From Ichthyophthirius multifiliis (lineage: Eukaryota > Ciliophora > Oligohymenophorea > Hymenostomatida): a DNA stretch of 28,326 nt. The first letter of the stretch is position 1; each line of letters begins with the position of its first letter. Shown one piece after another: positions 12,641 to 25,410 of this stretch. The translations under genes and the position numbers were made by a program. The stretch spans positions 1 to 28,326 of the forward strand of contig NW_004085869.1 of the NCBI RefSeq assembly GCF_000220395.1, read 5' to 3'. The notes below the pieces were generated by a model. That model did no database searches, was not told the origin of the DNA, and was given only the letters and a program-made list of their open reading frames with translations.

Positions 12641-13429
12641 TACCATAAAACTAATATTTTTATCTAAGATTATTAAAAATTATCACATTATACAAAATTT
12701 CAGATAAAAAATTATATATAAAATATTAAAAAATTAAATATTATTTAATTATAATTTTTTATTTATTTTTTATGATTAAAATTAATTTAATTTACCTATT
12801 TATTATTAATTAAATATAAAATTAAATTATTTAAAAATAAAATAATATAGATGTAAGAAAATAAAAGCAAATATTATATATTTTATTTTAAATATAATAA
12901 TAAATTTTTATTTTAATAATAACATACTCTATATATATTATTTTATTTATAATTAATTTAATATAAAATATCATATATATTATATTTTTTTGTTATTTTT
13001 TTTGTTATAAAAAAATAAAAGATATTTAGTAATTTAATACATTCTATTACTGAATTGTTTTATATATTTTTATATTAATAATTTTTATTTTTTATTTTTT
13101 ATTTTTTTATTTAATTTATTATTTTATTATAAAAATATTCATAATTTAATATTTTTTTTTTGATTTATATATATTTTTTTTTTATTTAAATAAATAATAT
13201 TAATAAAATTAATTTTATACTTTTATCAAATTATTTTTATTATAATAAATAATATATATATAAATAGTATTTTTTTAAAAAAAAAACTATCAAAATATGA
13301 GGGTAAAATAAAATTGTGTAAAAAAAAAATCAATAAAAAAAAGATTTTATATATATATTTAATAATATTCTTTTAACTCAAATTAATATATTAATTATTA
13401 CAAAACAACTGAAAATTCTTAATAAGAAA
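12641..13429. other. AT-rich spacer upstream of copy C
   Basis: A/T low-complexity DNA; nothing recognised. The bases immediately before the ATG of copy C are A-rich (AAGAAAATG). Confidence 0.6.
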
Positions 13430-14989
13430 ATGAAGAAACTAATTATAACCCAATTATTAATAACCTACATTTTCTGTCTACAAGTCCTTAAGCACTAATG
13501 TGTCCATGATAAAATGAAAAAAATCTATAATTACGAATCAATCCCTCCTGATAAAGAACCTTTAGATAACCGTAATTTATAAAATAAAAAACCCCGTAAT
13601 ATGGAAATAAGTTACGATATGGATTATTTCAAAAAATTACCTTCTAATGATAAAAATAAACTATTAACTGAAGCCTGTGAGAAAACTGTATAATTAGCAA
13701 TTGAATTTTTTTCTTAATTAATAAAAATAGTCCCAAAATCTGAATCAAACATGAGATATAAACCTGCCAGTTAATAATAATGTGGATAAGTTGTAATTCC
13801 TTAAATAGATAAAGTTCAAGGAAAAATTTCTGATTTACATATATATGTATAATATAAAATAGAACCAGAAGACGAATATTTAGCCTATGCTGGCTGGTGT
13901 TAATTTTTGGATGGTTTAGGACCTACTCATGGCGAAATTACTTTTAATTTAGGTTAATTAACAACTTCAAATTTTAATGATCCTATTGAATTTAAAGATT
14001 TAATGGAAGTAGTTATCCATGAAATTATTCATATTTTGGGTTTTAACGAGACTGATATACCTAAATGGGTAGATTCTAATAAATCTTATTATACTTAACC
14101 TACTATTAAAAAAAAAATAAGGGGAAAGGATACTATATTGCTCAAAACTCCTAACGTTTTGAAGTTTGCTCAAGCATATTACTCATGTCCTACTTTACCT
14201 GGTATGCCTTTAGAAAATTTAGGAGAATAAGGGTCTAAAGGATCTCATTGGAAATACACAGCCATCGAAAACGAATACATGAATGCATTTACATCAACTA
14301 CTTAAGCTTATTTTAGTGGTTTTACAACTAATCTTTTAAGAGATACAGGTTTCTATCATCAAATCAACAACTCTATGGAAGAAAATATATTCTATGGAAA
14401 AGGAGCAGGTTGTGACCACATTATTGGTAAATGTGATTTAACCAAAAGAGAGTTTTGTGATCCAAAAAAATAAAATGGATTATGTGATTATTACAATCTT
14501 GGACCTTCGAAATGTATGTCTAATTAATTTAATGAACCTGGCTGTAATACTTTAGAAATCTATAAGAATGCAAAATGCTGGGATGTTAAAAGCAATATTA
14601 ACACAAAAGAAATTCAGGATATGTAAGGAGTTAAATTTGGTGTCGAATCTGGATGTTTTAACTCAAACATATTGAAGGAAGATCCAAAAAATAAAAAAAT
14701 TTAGGTTTTAGGTTGTTGTTATAAATATGAATGTAGTTCTAATGGATAATAAGTAACTATTTGGGTTGGATCCAAAAAGGTCGTTTGTACAAAAAATTTA
14801 GAAAATATGAGTGTTAAGGGATATACTGGATAAATATAATGCCCAGAAAATATAGCCTTATTTTGTGGGTTTAAAAAATTCTGTCCGAATTTCTGTAGCG
14901 GAAACGGATATTGCTTAAATGGTAAATGTTAATGTTCTAAAAAATATTTTGGATAAGATTGCGGGAAAAAAAATCCATTTAAATTTTGA
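13430..14989 (+). CDS. Leishmanolysin-like zinc metallopeptidase (M8), copy C
   Basis: Single exon, 519 residues with TAA/TAG as Gln; TGA at 14987-14989. Signal peptide about 1-17, then HQCVHD at 22-27 (cysteine-switch-like). Active site HEIIHILGF at 197-205, Ser-His-Trp with His273 as likely third zinc ligand, and NEYM with Met284 as Met-turn. The cysteine-rich C-terminal half ends in an EGF-like module (about 485-511: CPNFC, GNGYC, CQC, DC) and a short Lys/Phe tail with no GPI or membrane segment. It is closest to copy B in the GPTHG region (AGWCQFLD in both), and the phrase CFNSNILK links it to the antisense remnant at 19835-21245. All catalytic residues are present, so it is probably an active secreted endopeptidase; the substrate is unknown. 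Confidence 0.93.
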
Positions 14990-15263
14990 AAAAAAATAAA
15001 GTTTTCAATTTGATAAAAGAAAATAATATTATATTATTGTATTTATAAAAAATATAGTTTTTAATAATATAAAATTAATAATAATAATTTATTTTAAATA
15101 ATATAAAAAAAAAATTTTAAAAAAAAGATTATGAAAAAATAATTTATATAATTAAAAAAAAAAAAATCTAATTAATTGATGTATAAATTAAAAATATTAT
15201 AATAAAATAAAAAAATATAAAATTAAAAAAATAATAATATTAAATTAAAAAATTAAAAAAAAA

Positions 15264-15266
15264 TGA

Positions 15267-15299
<33 letters not shown>

Positions 15300-15326
15300 C
15301 ATATATGTATATATATTTATATATAT
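15264..15326. repeat. AT-rich near-palindrome
   Basis: An alternating AT region centred on the palindrome ACATATATGT (15299-15308), flanked on one side by TATAAATATATA and on the other by its approximate complement TATATATTTATA. It could extrude a long hairpin or cruciform; it may equally be a simple microsatellite. Confidence 0.6.
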
Positions 15327-16754
15327 AAAATTATTTTTAATTATTAATATTATTTTTATTTTTATTTGGTTATTTTTTTTTAAATTTATTATATTTAAAA
15401 ATTTATTAAATATTTGTTAATTATAAATTATTGTATTAAATTTTTTTTTTAATGAATTTGATTTAATTTTTTTTAATATTTAAATATTAATTTTTTTTTT
15501 TATAATATATTTTTTGTTTAGAATTTATTATTTTTTTTAATTAAAATTCATATAATTATTATAATAAAAAACTTTAAAAATAGATAATTTATATTTTATT
15601 ATAAATAAATCAAAATAATTATTTAAAGCATCAAATAAAAAAAAGTTTTACAATATTTATAATAATTTAAGTATTAATATAATTTATCAATAAATAAAAA
15701 AATATATAATTAAATAAAAGTATAATATATTATTAAATTTAATATGTTGATTATAAATGTATAATAAAAAATATTTTTAAATAAAATAAAAAAATATAAT
15801 TAAAAAATATTCTATAAAAATTTTTTAGAAATTATTAATAATTATGTGATTAAATTATTTTCAAATATAACATAATTTATATAAAAAATATTATTATTAT
15901 ATATCTTTAAATTAATATTATACAAAATTTCATAATTATTTTCCTAAAACAATAAAATATATTTAAGTAATTATGTGATATTAAATTATTTAAATTAATT
16001 AAAATATTATATAAATTTATAGAAAAAATTAAATTAAAAAAAAAAAATATAAAATAAAAATTAAATTTAGATTAATTTGATTATAAAACTTTTAAAAATA
16101 TGTTAGAAAATAAATTGTTAAAATAAAAAAGTAAATATATAATACAAAAAAATGTAATATATAACATAAACATATATAATATATAATTAAAATAAATAAA
16201 TATAAAATAAAAAAAGAAATTAAAAAAATTTAATATATTAATTTATTTATTTTAATTAATAAAAAAAAAAAAAATATTATTTCATTATAAATATATATAT
16301 ATATAATATTTATTTATTTTTTAAAAAGATAATAAATATTATATTAAGTATAAATTAAAATAAGATATATATATATATTAGAATAATTACAATTTATATA
16401 ATATATATTAATATATTTATTTATATATATATATATATAATTATATATATATATATATATAAATATTTTCAATTTCTTAAAATATATAATTTTTTTTAAA
16501 ATTTTTTTATTATTTAGATATAATATCACTAAGATCTAAAATATTTGTTATTTTATTGGAAGTTTACTTATTTAATTTAATCATCAAATTTAATATATAT
16601 TTTAAATATACATAAATTTATGTTATTAAAATCATCAGTAAGTATTAAATATTTAAAATTAACTATGAAAAACTTAGAAACTTTTAATCTAAATAATGTT
16701 ATAATGTATATAAATTGTTTTTTTTATAAATAAAACTAAAATATAATAGACATA

Positions 16755-16793
16755 AAGAAAGGCGATTAAAATTAATTTTTTCTCACCTTTTTT
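16755..16793. other. Imperfect inverted repeat with GC-containing stem
   Basis: AAGAAAGGCGA at 16755-16765 pairs with TCACCTTTTTT at 16783-16793 with one mismatch and one G-T pair, around an AT loop. The GC-containing stem stands out in a spacer with very few G or C. Function unknown; no known RNA family recognised. Confidence 0.35.
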
Positions 16794-17675
16794 ATTGAAA
16801 TAATACAAAAAAAATAAAATAAAATATGCTATAAAGTATTATATATAAATCAGATAATTTTTCAAATATCTATATATTTATAAAAAACTGGATAAAAATA
16901 TTATTTTTTATTTTTATATTAACAATTTCTATTTATCTGTGTAAAATTATTTAAATAAAATATATTTTTTTTATTAATATATATATATTTATATATATAT
17001 ATATTTATTTTTAAAAAAAGAAAATATTTTATATATATATTTTTTTTAACTTTTTTTTTATTAAATACAAAAATATAATTTACATATTATATATTTAGAT
17101 TAATATCTTAGAATAATATTTAAAAAAAAAAAATTTTTTTTATTTTAATATATTATAATTATTAGACATATTAATATATAAAGAGTATTTATTTTTTTTA
17201 TTTTTGGATTTATTTATTTTTTTTACTTTTTTTTGGTAATTTTAAACATGTTTTATTAATTATATTCAATTTAAAGTTAAGAAATACATATAATATTTTC
17301 TACATTTAAAAAATATATTTAAATTGATTTTTTTTTTTCTCGCACATTTAAAATAATAACATATAATTTTATTTTTATATAAATTTTTTTATATTATTAA
17401 CAATTTTTTTTGTTAACTAAATTTATATTATAAAAATACAATAGAATTAATTTAAATGTGTATATATTATAATATCATTTAAAATAAATTAATAATAATC
17501 TTTTGAAAAAAATATAAAAATAATTGAAATTATTTCATTAAAAAAATGAAATTTAAATAATATTATTTTAAAGCATATACATATTTTTAATCATATTTTT
17601 TTTATCTCCAAATTATTTCAGTTTTTTTTTTTAATTTTTTTATATCTAAAAGATTTTTTTTTTTTAAATCAGTAA

Positions 17676-17697
17676 TTTTTTTTTTTTTTTTTTTTTT
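17676..17697. repeat. Poly(T) run
   Basis: About 22 consecutive T bases, preceded by a second T run near 17653-17665. These are homopolymers prone to slippage and to sequencing length error. Confidence 0.85.
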
Positions 17698-17969
17698 CTT
17701 ATTAACTAATATATAATTTCTTTCTATTTTCTAATTTATTTTATTTTAAAATAAAATAAAACTATTTGTATATATTTTTTATTAAAAAGTAAAAAATTTT
17801 GTTATATTAAAATATTTGATTAATACATATTATAGTAATATATTAAAAAATATTTTATTTTATTTATTTTTAAATTATTAGAAATATAATTATTATAAAA
17901 GATATTATTAGATGATATAAATAAAATATTAATAAATCAAATAACAAATATTTCAACAAATAAAATAAA

Positions 17970-19060
17970 ATGAAAAACTCATACTAACCTGTATTTTCAG
18001 TCTAAAAGTACTCTAATAAAATGTTTTAACGATAAAATGAAACAAGTATACAAATAGGAACCAATCACACCTAATATGGAATCTTTAGACGTCTGAAATT
18101 AAAAAATAAAAAATCACGTAATACGAAAAAGCCATATAATTGGCAACTGACTATTTTTCTCATTTAATAAATTTAGCCTCAAGATCTTAATCGAATATGA
18201 TATATAAAAATTATAAATTTGGATATGTTTAAATTCCTTTGATAGACGAAACTATATAGGAAACAATTATGTATTACATTTATATTATTCATATATAAAA
18301 TTGATCCTTATTAAAACTATAAAGCCTTTGTATTATAGTGTTAACTTTTAAATGGTATAGAACTTACTAATAGATTAATTAACTTCAATTTAGGTCAATT
18401 AGCAAACTTATATAACAATTATTCCTATTGAATTCAATGATTTAATGAAAATAATTATCAATAAAATAACTCATGTAAAAAAGTATTTCCTTAGAGATCT
18501 CCTCATATCAAGCCTAATATGTAATATAAAAAAAAGGAATCGATACTTTATTGCCTATAGTTTTAAAGTTTGCTCAAGATTATTTTAGATATCCTACCTT
18601 ATTGGTATGCCTCTTTAAAATTTAGTAGGCAAATATTCTGAAAATTCTCATTAGAAAAACACAATCATCTAAAGAAAATATATCAATTCATCCATATAAT
18701 CTATTTAGGCTTATTTTTGTGGTTTTAGAACTAATATTTAAAGGATATATGTTTCTATGCTGAAATAAATTAAATTATAAAAAATAAACATTTTATTATG
18801 CTATAAAACAAATATTTTAATCCTGAAAATGAGGTTGGATTATGTGATTTAAATAACAATATATCTGAAAATTATAAAATTGTTTTACATAATAATCATG
18901 TTACCAATATTTACTCACAAAAATGTAAAATACAAAGATATTAAAAGTAAATTTATCAGAGATGCTTTAATATACAAAATGGCACTATATAACAAAAAAA
19001 AAATGTAATAATAATAACATAAAAAAATAAAAATAAAGGTAATTAACGTATATGATAATA
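17970..19060 (+). pseudogene. Decayed M8 metallopeptidase copy
   Basis: The ATG, Lys codons and signal-peptide start of the family are recognisable, but about 17 bases of the signal-peptide core are deleted and the frame shifts at once. Downstream, family blocks appear in order: ITPNMESLD, the ACTATTTTTCTC block, a cysteine segment close to copy A (VLQCQLLNGI), an EFNDLMK block, AYF..GF, and a degraded block that matches DSRCFN. About 75 bases after the Arg-Asn codons near 18120 are missing. At the zinc site HEITH has become NKITH and is followed by a deletion; the Ser-His-Trp motif reads Ser-His-Gln. Similarity stops near 19060, so the EGF-like end is lost. It is closest to copy A by the cysteine segment. 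Certainly non-functional as a protease. Confidence 0.85.
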
Positions 19061-19294
19061 ATTAAAAATAAATATATAAATAAAAAAAATATTTTGAAAA
19101 CAAAAAAAATATATATAAATATTTATATAGTTTGAAATATAATACTTTTAAAAAAGTATATTTTAAATTATAAAAAAAAAAATTAATAATTATTTATAAA
19201 AAATATAAAAAAAAAAATTGAAAATATTTTATTTATAAATGAGAATATTTAAAAAAAAAAAATTGTGTAATTAAAAGATAAATTAAAAAAATAA

Positions 19295-19331
<37 letters not shown>

Positions 19332-19834
19332 TATAATTAAATTATTTATATTTTTATATATATAAACATTATAAGATTATACTATTTACTTTTAAATTTT
19401 TTTTTTTGGTTTTATATAATTTTATTTATTTAAATTAATTATTATTTTTACATTAAATGTTTTCTGAATTTTCATCATCATAACATTTTAAATTCTAAAA
19501 TTCATAAGATTAATAATAAAATCAATATTTCTAATTTACTCTTTTTTATTTTTTATTTATCTTATAATTAAATAAGATATCTATTATTAATTTTTTTTAA
19601 TTTATAATACTATATTTATATTAAAATATTTCTTAAAACCATTTATGATTTATTCGATTTTCAAAAATATATATATATATAAAAAAATAATTGATTAAAT
19701 ATTTTTAATAAAAAAAAAAAATTGATTAAATTTAATTAATTTTTTAAATTAAACTAAATAATAATATTATAAAAAAATTCTATTTATAATAAAAATGATA
19801 ATGAAGTCTATAATATTTTTTAAAACTATTTTTT
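19061..19834. other. AT-rich spacer
   Basis: A/T low-complexity DNA with an (AT)n tract at about 19298-19326, lying between the 3' ends of a sense and an antisense M8 pseudogene (tail-to-tail). Nothing else recognised. Confidence 0.55.
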
Positions 19835-21245
19835 GACTGTATTTTTTTCAATTTTTTTTTTGCAATAAAATTTATTATTTAAGCAATAATTAATTGTATT
19901 ATATTAATTAATATAGATTTTTTTATATCATGCAATAAGTGTATATTTTCAAGACATTAACTTTTTTTTATATATCACTTTAATTTAGTAAATAAATAGT
20001 TATATATTTTCTATCATATTTTTATTCATATTTATAGGAACTAATCTTTATTTTAAATATTTTGCCATTCTTTCAATATATTTGAGTTAAAAAGTCCTGA
20101 ATTAACACTAAATTAAACTAACTCTGCATCCTGATTTATTTATGTCATAATATTACTTTTAATTTCCTAATATTTTTTTCTTTTTTATTTCTTATTAATA
20201 TCAAAATTATATAGCCACGATTATTAAATTACCAGATAAACATTTAAATGGCCCTAATATTGTAACAGTCACATAATATATTTTATTAATTACATTAGCC
20301 AGTGATATTTTAATAGGCTCCAGCTTATTGATAGTATATATTTTCTTTAAATAAAGATATTTATTTCAGCATAAACTGTTTCTTTTAAATAATTGGTGTA
20401 AATCAAGAAAATACAATGCAATTTATACAAATATTTTCATATATTTTTTTTCGATGTTTGAGTTTTTCCGATGATATCCTTGAGAACATAAGCCTACTAA
20501 ATTATCTAAAGGCATGCCAAATAAGATAGGATAGAGAAAACATCAATACGTTAGAAGTAAACTATTAACTTTCTTTTATAATAATAGGTTATCAATTAGG
20601 AATTACACTTTTAGGCATTAAATATTGTTAAAATATAAAATAATAGTATTCATTGTAATATTATAATAGATAACTATTTTTATTATTAAATCTTTAAATT
20701 AATAGAATCATTCATATTTTAACTTGCTAATAAACCTTAAATTGAAATTAACTTCACTATGAACAGGTCCTAGATCACCGATAAAATAATACTTATAAGC
20801 CGCCATATGCGAAATAATTTTTTTTATTATATTTTAAATTATACATATATATTAAAATCAGAAATCTTTCCTTGAACTTTTATATTTAAGGAGTGTTAAA
20901 TTATTTAAACTATTTTAATTGTCGGTTTCAAAACTCATATTTATTCTGATTTTGAGAATATTTTGTAAAATGAAAAAAATAATAAATCTATAATTATAAT
21001 TATATAGCTTTCTCACTGATATTAGTTAATATTTTATTCTAAGGATTATTATATAATAAATTGAAATAATAAAATTCGCTTTTATTAACATATTGAGTGG
21101 TTTATTATTTTGTAAATCAAAATATCTAAAAATTCAATATAAGGTGTAATATAATCACATTTGAAGAAAATTATTGTTGGAATACATTTAGAAAGAAAAT
21201 ACTGGTTATTAATAATATTATATGATATAAATAATTTTTTTTTTA
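19835..21245 (-). pseudogene. Antisense near-full-length M8 pseudogene
   Basis: Read on the minus strand from about 21245 down to 19835, the family appears in order: a signal-peptide relic (LLITSIFFLSK-like, ATG lost), an ITPYIEFLD block near 21130-21150 matching the ITPDIESLD region, VSEKAI near 21005, GDLGPVHSEVNFN near 20750, GMPLDNL near 20510, a HRKNSNI block where the Ser-His-Trp region belongs, FNSNIL near 20080 (shared with copy C), the YKYE block near 20030, and a YCLNN EGF-like relic near 19880. The HEXXH block is degraded and flanked by extra sequence, with several frameshifts and TGA stops. The 88-residue frame at 21085-21351 is just the surviving N-terminal piece of this relic, not a gene. 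Confidence 0.8.
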
Positions 21246-22359
21246 ATTTAATAGGTGTTATAAACAATCTAATCTTATAATTATCATATATATTTATATA
21301 TTTATATAAATAAGTAATAAATTTATTTATATTTTGATTAAAATATTTCAAAAAAAAATATATATTTTAGGTTTTCTCTTTAAAATATAAATAATTAATT
21401 TTTTTTTTTATTTTAATTTTTTATAAAATAAATATCTTTTGCTAATTTTAATAAATATGGATATTTATTTTATTTAAAATAATAGAAAAATCAATTTTTA
21501 TATATTTCTATATTTTAAAGAATATTTTTCATATTTATGATTTCTACAAATTGATTATTGTGCTTATAAAGACATTAAATTTTTCTAATAAACATTTGTT
21601 TGTTGTAATTTTAATTATCTATTCTTTGTATAAAATTATAATTAATAAATTATTTCTTTAAATATAATAAAAAAAAATTATTCAAATAAAAAAAATAATA
21701 ATTTTTAATATGATATAAAAAAATATTTATTTAAATAAATAATATTAAAAAATAAATAATAAAATACATTTTTTACAGAAATATTCTTAAAATATATATC
21801 ATTAATATAAATTATCATTTTATTATTATTTATATCTTTAATGATTTAAAATTTATATGTAAAAAAATTATAATTAATATAATTTAAAAAAAATATTTAT
21901 TGTATAAAATAAATATATTTTTATTAATAATATATGAAATGTAAATTAATATTTTTTATAAATAATTAATTTTATTTACTTTTTACTTAATTATTTATAA
22001 ATATACGTATTTAATATATTTTTAGATTTTTTGTATATAAAATAATTATTATAGTAGTAGTATATTAATTAAAAATATCTAATATTAATATATTAATATG
22101 ATTTATATAAATAAATAATTAATTTAATTATAATATTTATCTTATTCTGATGCTTTTTTACATATCTTTTATAATGATATGTAAAATTAATTATAGGATA
22201 ATAAATTTGTTTAATAATTTTAATTTACTTTGCTGTATAAATATTAAATCATTAAAATAAATTTTGATTAATTAAAAATAAGATAAAGATGTAGACATAT
22301 TATATAAATACATTATATTTAAATAATAAAAAAAAATACAAAATATTAAAAAATAATAA
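21246..22359. other. AT-rich spacer upstream of copy D
   Basis: A/T low-complexity DNA between the 5' ends of the antisense pseudogene and copy D (head-to-head), so any promoters of copy D lie here. No specific promoter motif was recognised beyond the A-rich leader. Confidence 0.55.
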
Positions 22360-23926
22360 ATGAAAATACTTATAATAACCCTATTATTAATAACCTGCAT
22401 TTTAAGTCTAAAAGTCCTTAAGCATAAATGTTAGCACGATAAAATTAGAAAAAACTAGAAATACGAATCAATCCCCCCTGATTAGGAATCTTTAGATATC
22501 CGTAATTTACAAAATTTATAACCCCGTAATATGATAATTAGCTACGATATGAGTTTTTACAAAACATTAGCTTCTAATGAAAAAATATAAAATGTTAACT
22601 TCTACTGTTGAGAAAGCTATATAATTAGCAATTGACTATTTTTCTCGTTTAATAAAAATAATCCCGAAATCTGAACCAAATATGAGATATAAATAAAGTA
22701 GTCCCAAATGTGGTGAAGTAACTGTTCCTTAAAATGATAAAATTTAAGGAAAAAACTCTGATTTACATATATATGTATCATATACAAATGATGAAGATGA
22801 TGATTATATAGCCATAGCTAGTTGGTGTTAATTTGTTGATGGTCTAGGACCTACTCATGGTGAAGTTAACTTCAATTTAAATTTTATGGGAAAAAAAAAT
22901 ATTAATGATCCTATAGAATTTGAAGATTTAATGGAATTACTTATCCATGAAATTACTCATATTTTAGGTTTTAGTAATTCAGATATACCTAAATGGATAA
23001 CTCATAATAAAACTCCTCATATTGAACCTACTATTAAATAATCTATAAGGGGAGTTGAACATTTACTAATTAAAACTCCTAATGTTTTGGAGTTTGCTCG
23101 TCAATATTTTGGATGTCCTACTTTACTTGGTATGCCTTTAGATTATTCAGATGACTATTAATCTTCAGATTCTCATTGGAAAAGCACAGACATACATAAC
23201 GAATACATGAATACATTTACATCAATTACTTAGGCTTATTTTAGTGGTTTTACAGCTAATCTTTTAAGGGACACTGGCTTCTATTTTCAAATCAACGCCT
23301 CTATGGAAGAAAAAACATTCTATGGAAAAGGAGCAGGATGTGAACACATTTTAGGTAAATGTAAATCATCAGGAAGAGAATATTGTGATCCTAAAACTGA
23401 CTAGGATTTATGTGATTATTACCATCATGGATCTTCTATTTGTAAAGTTGGATATTAAAATGATGCTGATTGTAATACTTTAAATGCTTTCGCGAATGCA
23501 AGATGCTGGGATACTAAAAGTAATTTAAACACAGTAAGAGCTTAAGAAAATTAAAGTGTTAAATTTGGGACTGATTCGAGATGTTTTAACGCGGATTTAT
23601 GGAATTAAAATAAAGGCAAAAGTCAAATCAAAAAAAAATCAGGTTATTGTTATAAATATGAATGTAGTTCTAATGGATAATAAGTAAATATTTGGGTCGG
23701 ATAAACTAAAATTATTTGTAAGAAAAATTAGGAAATTTTAAATGTTAAGGGATATAGTGGACAAATATAATGCCCTGAAAATATATAAGATTTTTGTGTG
23801 TTTAAAAAAATGTGTCCAAATTTCTGTAGTGCAAATGGATATTGCTTAAATAGTAATTGTTATTGTGCTAAAGGATTTTCTGGAATAGATTGCAATACTA
23901 AATTACCTACTTTAAATAAATTATGA
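22360..23926 (+). CDS. Leishmanolysin-like M8 metallopeptidase, copy D, one frameshift
   Basis: Starts like the other copies (signal peptide, then HKCQHD at 22-27). The first frame hits TGA at 22609-22611 after 83 codons. The family sequence continues without interruption in the +1 frame from about 22592 (an ATG in that frame) for 444 residues to TGA at 23924-23926. One extra base, or two missing, in the A-rich stretch 22581-22592 accounts for the break. Everything after it is intact: HEITHILGF encoded at 22946-22972, Ser-His-Trp at 23171-23179, NEYM Met-turn, the paired cysteines, and the EGF-like end (CPNFC, ANGYC, CYC, DC). With no other lesion in 445 codons this is either a very recent pseudogene or an intact gene with a sequence error in an A run. 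It is not Euplotes-type frameshifting, since the code here differs. Confidence 0.85.
22581..22592 (+). other. Frameshift site in copy D
   Basis: Alignment with copies B and C places the change of frame between the Asn-Glu-Lys codons and the Met-Leu-Thr codons, within AAAAATATAAAA. Upstream codons follow the ATG at 22360; downstream codons follow the frame of 22592. A homopolymer-rich context makes a base-count error plausible. Confidence 0.75.
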
Positions 23927-24939
23927 TAATTCTATTATTTTTTATTAAAAAAAATATTTTCTAATTAATTATTAATTATTATATAAAATATAAAAAATAT
24001 AATTATTATTATCGTAAAATAAAAAAATATGAAAAAATTACAATAAACAAAAAATGGTAAAAAGTATAAAAGCATATTATATATTATTTGCAAATGTAAA
24101 TAAAAAAAAATTATATATATTTTTTTTTTAAAAAAAAATTAAATTAAAATTAAAAATAAAATAAAAAATTAATACAAATGAAAAAAAATAAAAGAAAAAA
24201 TCAATATAAATAAAAATATAAATATATATATACAAATATATACAAATAAATGTAATAAAAAATAATAATTATATATTTATATATTTATATATTTATATAT
24301 TTATATATATTATATTTATTATAATCATGATTTATATATATTTTTGAATATAAATTAAAATTAATTAATTATTATATTTTACATTTATATAATAAATTGT
24401 GACTTATTACACTTATATTAAAAGTAATTAATAAAATAATATTTAATCATATAATATATTTAAATATATTTTCTTAGTTATATAATACGAATAAAAAAAT
24501 ATAAACTAAATATAAATAAATTTAATATAAATTATTTTATTTAACTTTATTTTTTTTAAATTTGTTCATTTTCAATTAATTATATATTAAAATGTATATT
24601 TTGAAACTTTATATTTTATATTAATCTTTTTATTATATTTTTTTTAATTATAAAATTAATATTATTTAAAATATATTTATTTTAACAATAATTACAAAAT
24701 ATAAAAAATTTTAATTATTTATTTTATATAATTAATTATATATATTATTATGTAAATAAAATTTAAAAATATTTCAAATAGAATTATTATTAAATTTTTG
24801 CATAAATAAATAATATTACATAATTAAATAATTAATTTTATAAAAAAATTATTTATTAATATATATATATGTTTTATAAAAGTACTATAATATTTTAAAT
24901 AAAAATTAAAAAGCTTATATATTTATCAAAAAAACTATT
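23927..24939. other. AT-rich spacer
   Basis: A/T low-complexity DNA downstream of copy D with an 8-base repeat TTATATAT at about 24265-24310. No gene or M8 remnant recognised. Confidence 0.6.
24265..24310. repeat. (TTATATAT)n octamer repeat
   Basis: Four to five tandem copies of an 8-base ATATTTAT/TTATATAT unit, distinct from the simple AT dinucleotide tracts elsewhere. Confidence 0.75.
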
Positions 24940-25410
24940 CAAACTTTTCAATATAATTCTCTTTTAAGTAAAAGAAGCAATTAAATAATTAGTCCAGTTA
25001 AAAATATAATTAAAAACTAAAGCAAAAACTTAAAGAAAAAAAAATATATATAAAATTATTTTATTATAAACATCAAAAATCTTATTATATTATTATAATT
25101 GGATTGAAAAAATGACGAAAATAAAAAATTGATAAAAATGTTTTTTAAAATTATTATTTTATAAAATATTTTATGGATATCCTATTTTATAATGAAAAAA
25201 TAAAAGAAAGAAATATTTAATTTGAATTATACGGAGAATAGTGAGATGTAATATCTTATAAATGTAAAAAAATTATAAAAAAAACATTTTATATTGTATA
25301 TTATATAAAATAAGGAAATGATTTTATAAAGAAATATATTGAAAAATTTAGGATAATGTGGAAATGTTAAAAATCATCAGAAATCGATTAATTAAAATTG
25401 TTGTAATTAT
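24940..25410 (+). other. Purine-rich protein-like island (unassigned)
   Basis: This segment carries more G than the surrounding spacer and is purine-skewed on +. In the ciliate code the frame from 25108 is open for over 150 codons and includes MKKQKKEIFN (from 25192) and stretches such as NYTENSEMQYLINVKK and FIKKYIEKFRIMWKC. A second short frame near 24975-25040 reads as helical (EAIKQLVQLKIQLKTKAK). No start, domain or family is certain. It could be part of a small gene, a fragment of a non-M8 gene, or a transcribed non-coding unit. Confidence 0.22.

Larger units (their letters stand above)
14990..17969. other. AT-rich intergenic spacer
   Basis: About 3 kb of A/T low-complexity sequence. 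It includes a near-palindromic AT tract at 15264-15326, clustered (AT)n tracts at 16290-16460, a hairpin-forming segment at 16755-16793 and a run of about 22 T at 17676-17697. A reading frame at 16344-16529 on the minus strand is only translated TATA repeat and is not a gene. I found no recognisable M8 remnant here, although spacing of the array would allow one. Confidence 0.6.

Noticed and set aside
16344..16529. 61-codon minus-strand frame
   Set aside because: Its product is only Ile/Tyr/Asn repeats from an AT microsatellite.
22581..22611. Programmed +1 frameshifting in copy D
   Set aside because: Known ciliate programmed shifts (Euplotes) occur at AAA-TAA/TAG where TAA/TAG are stops; here these codons are glutamine, and paralogues lack the shift.
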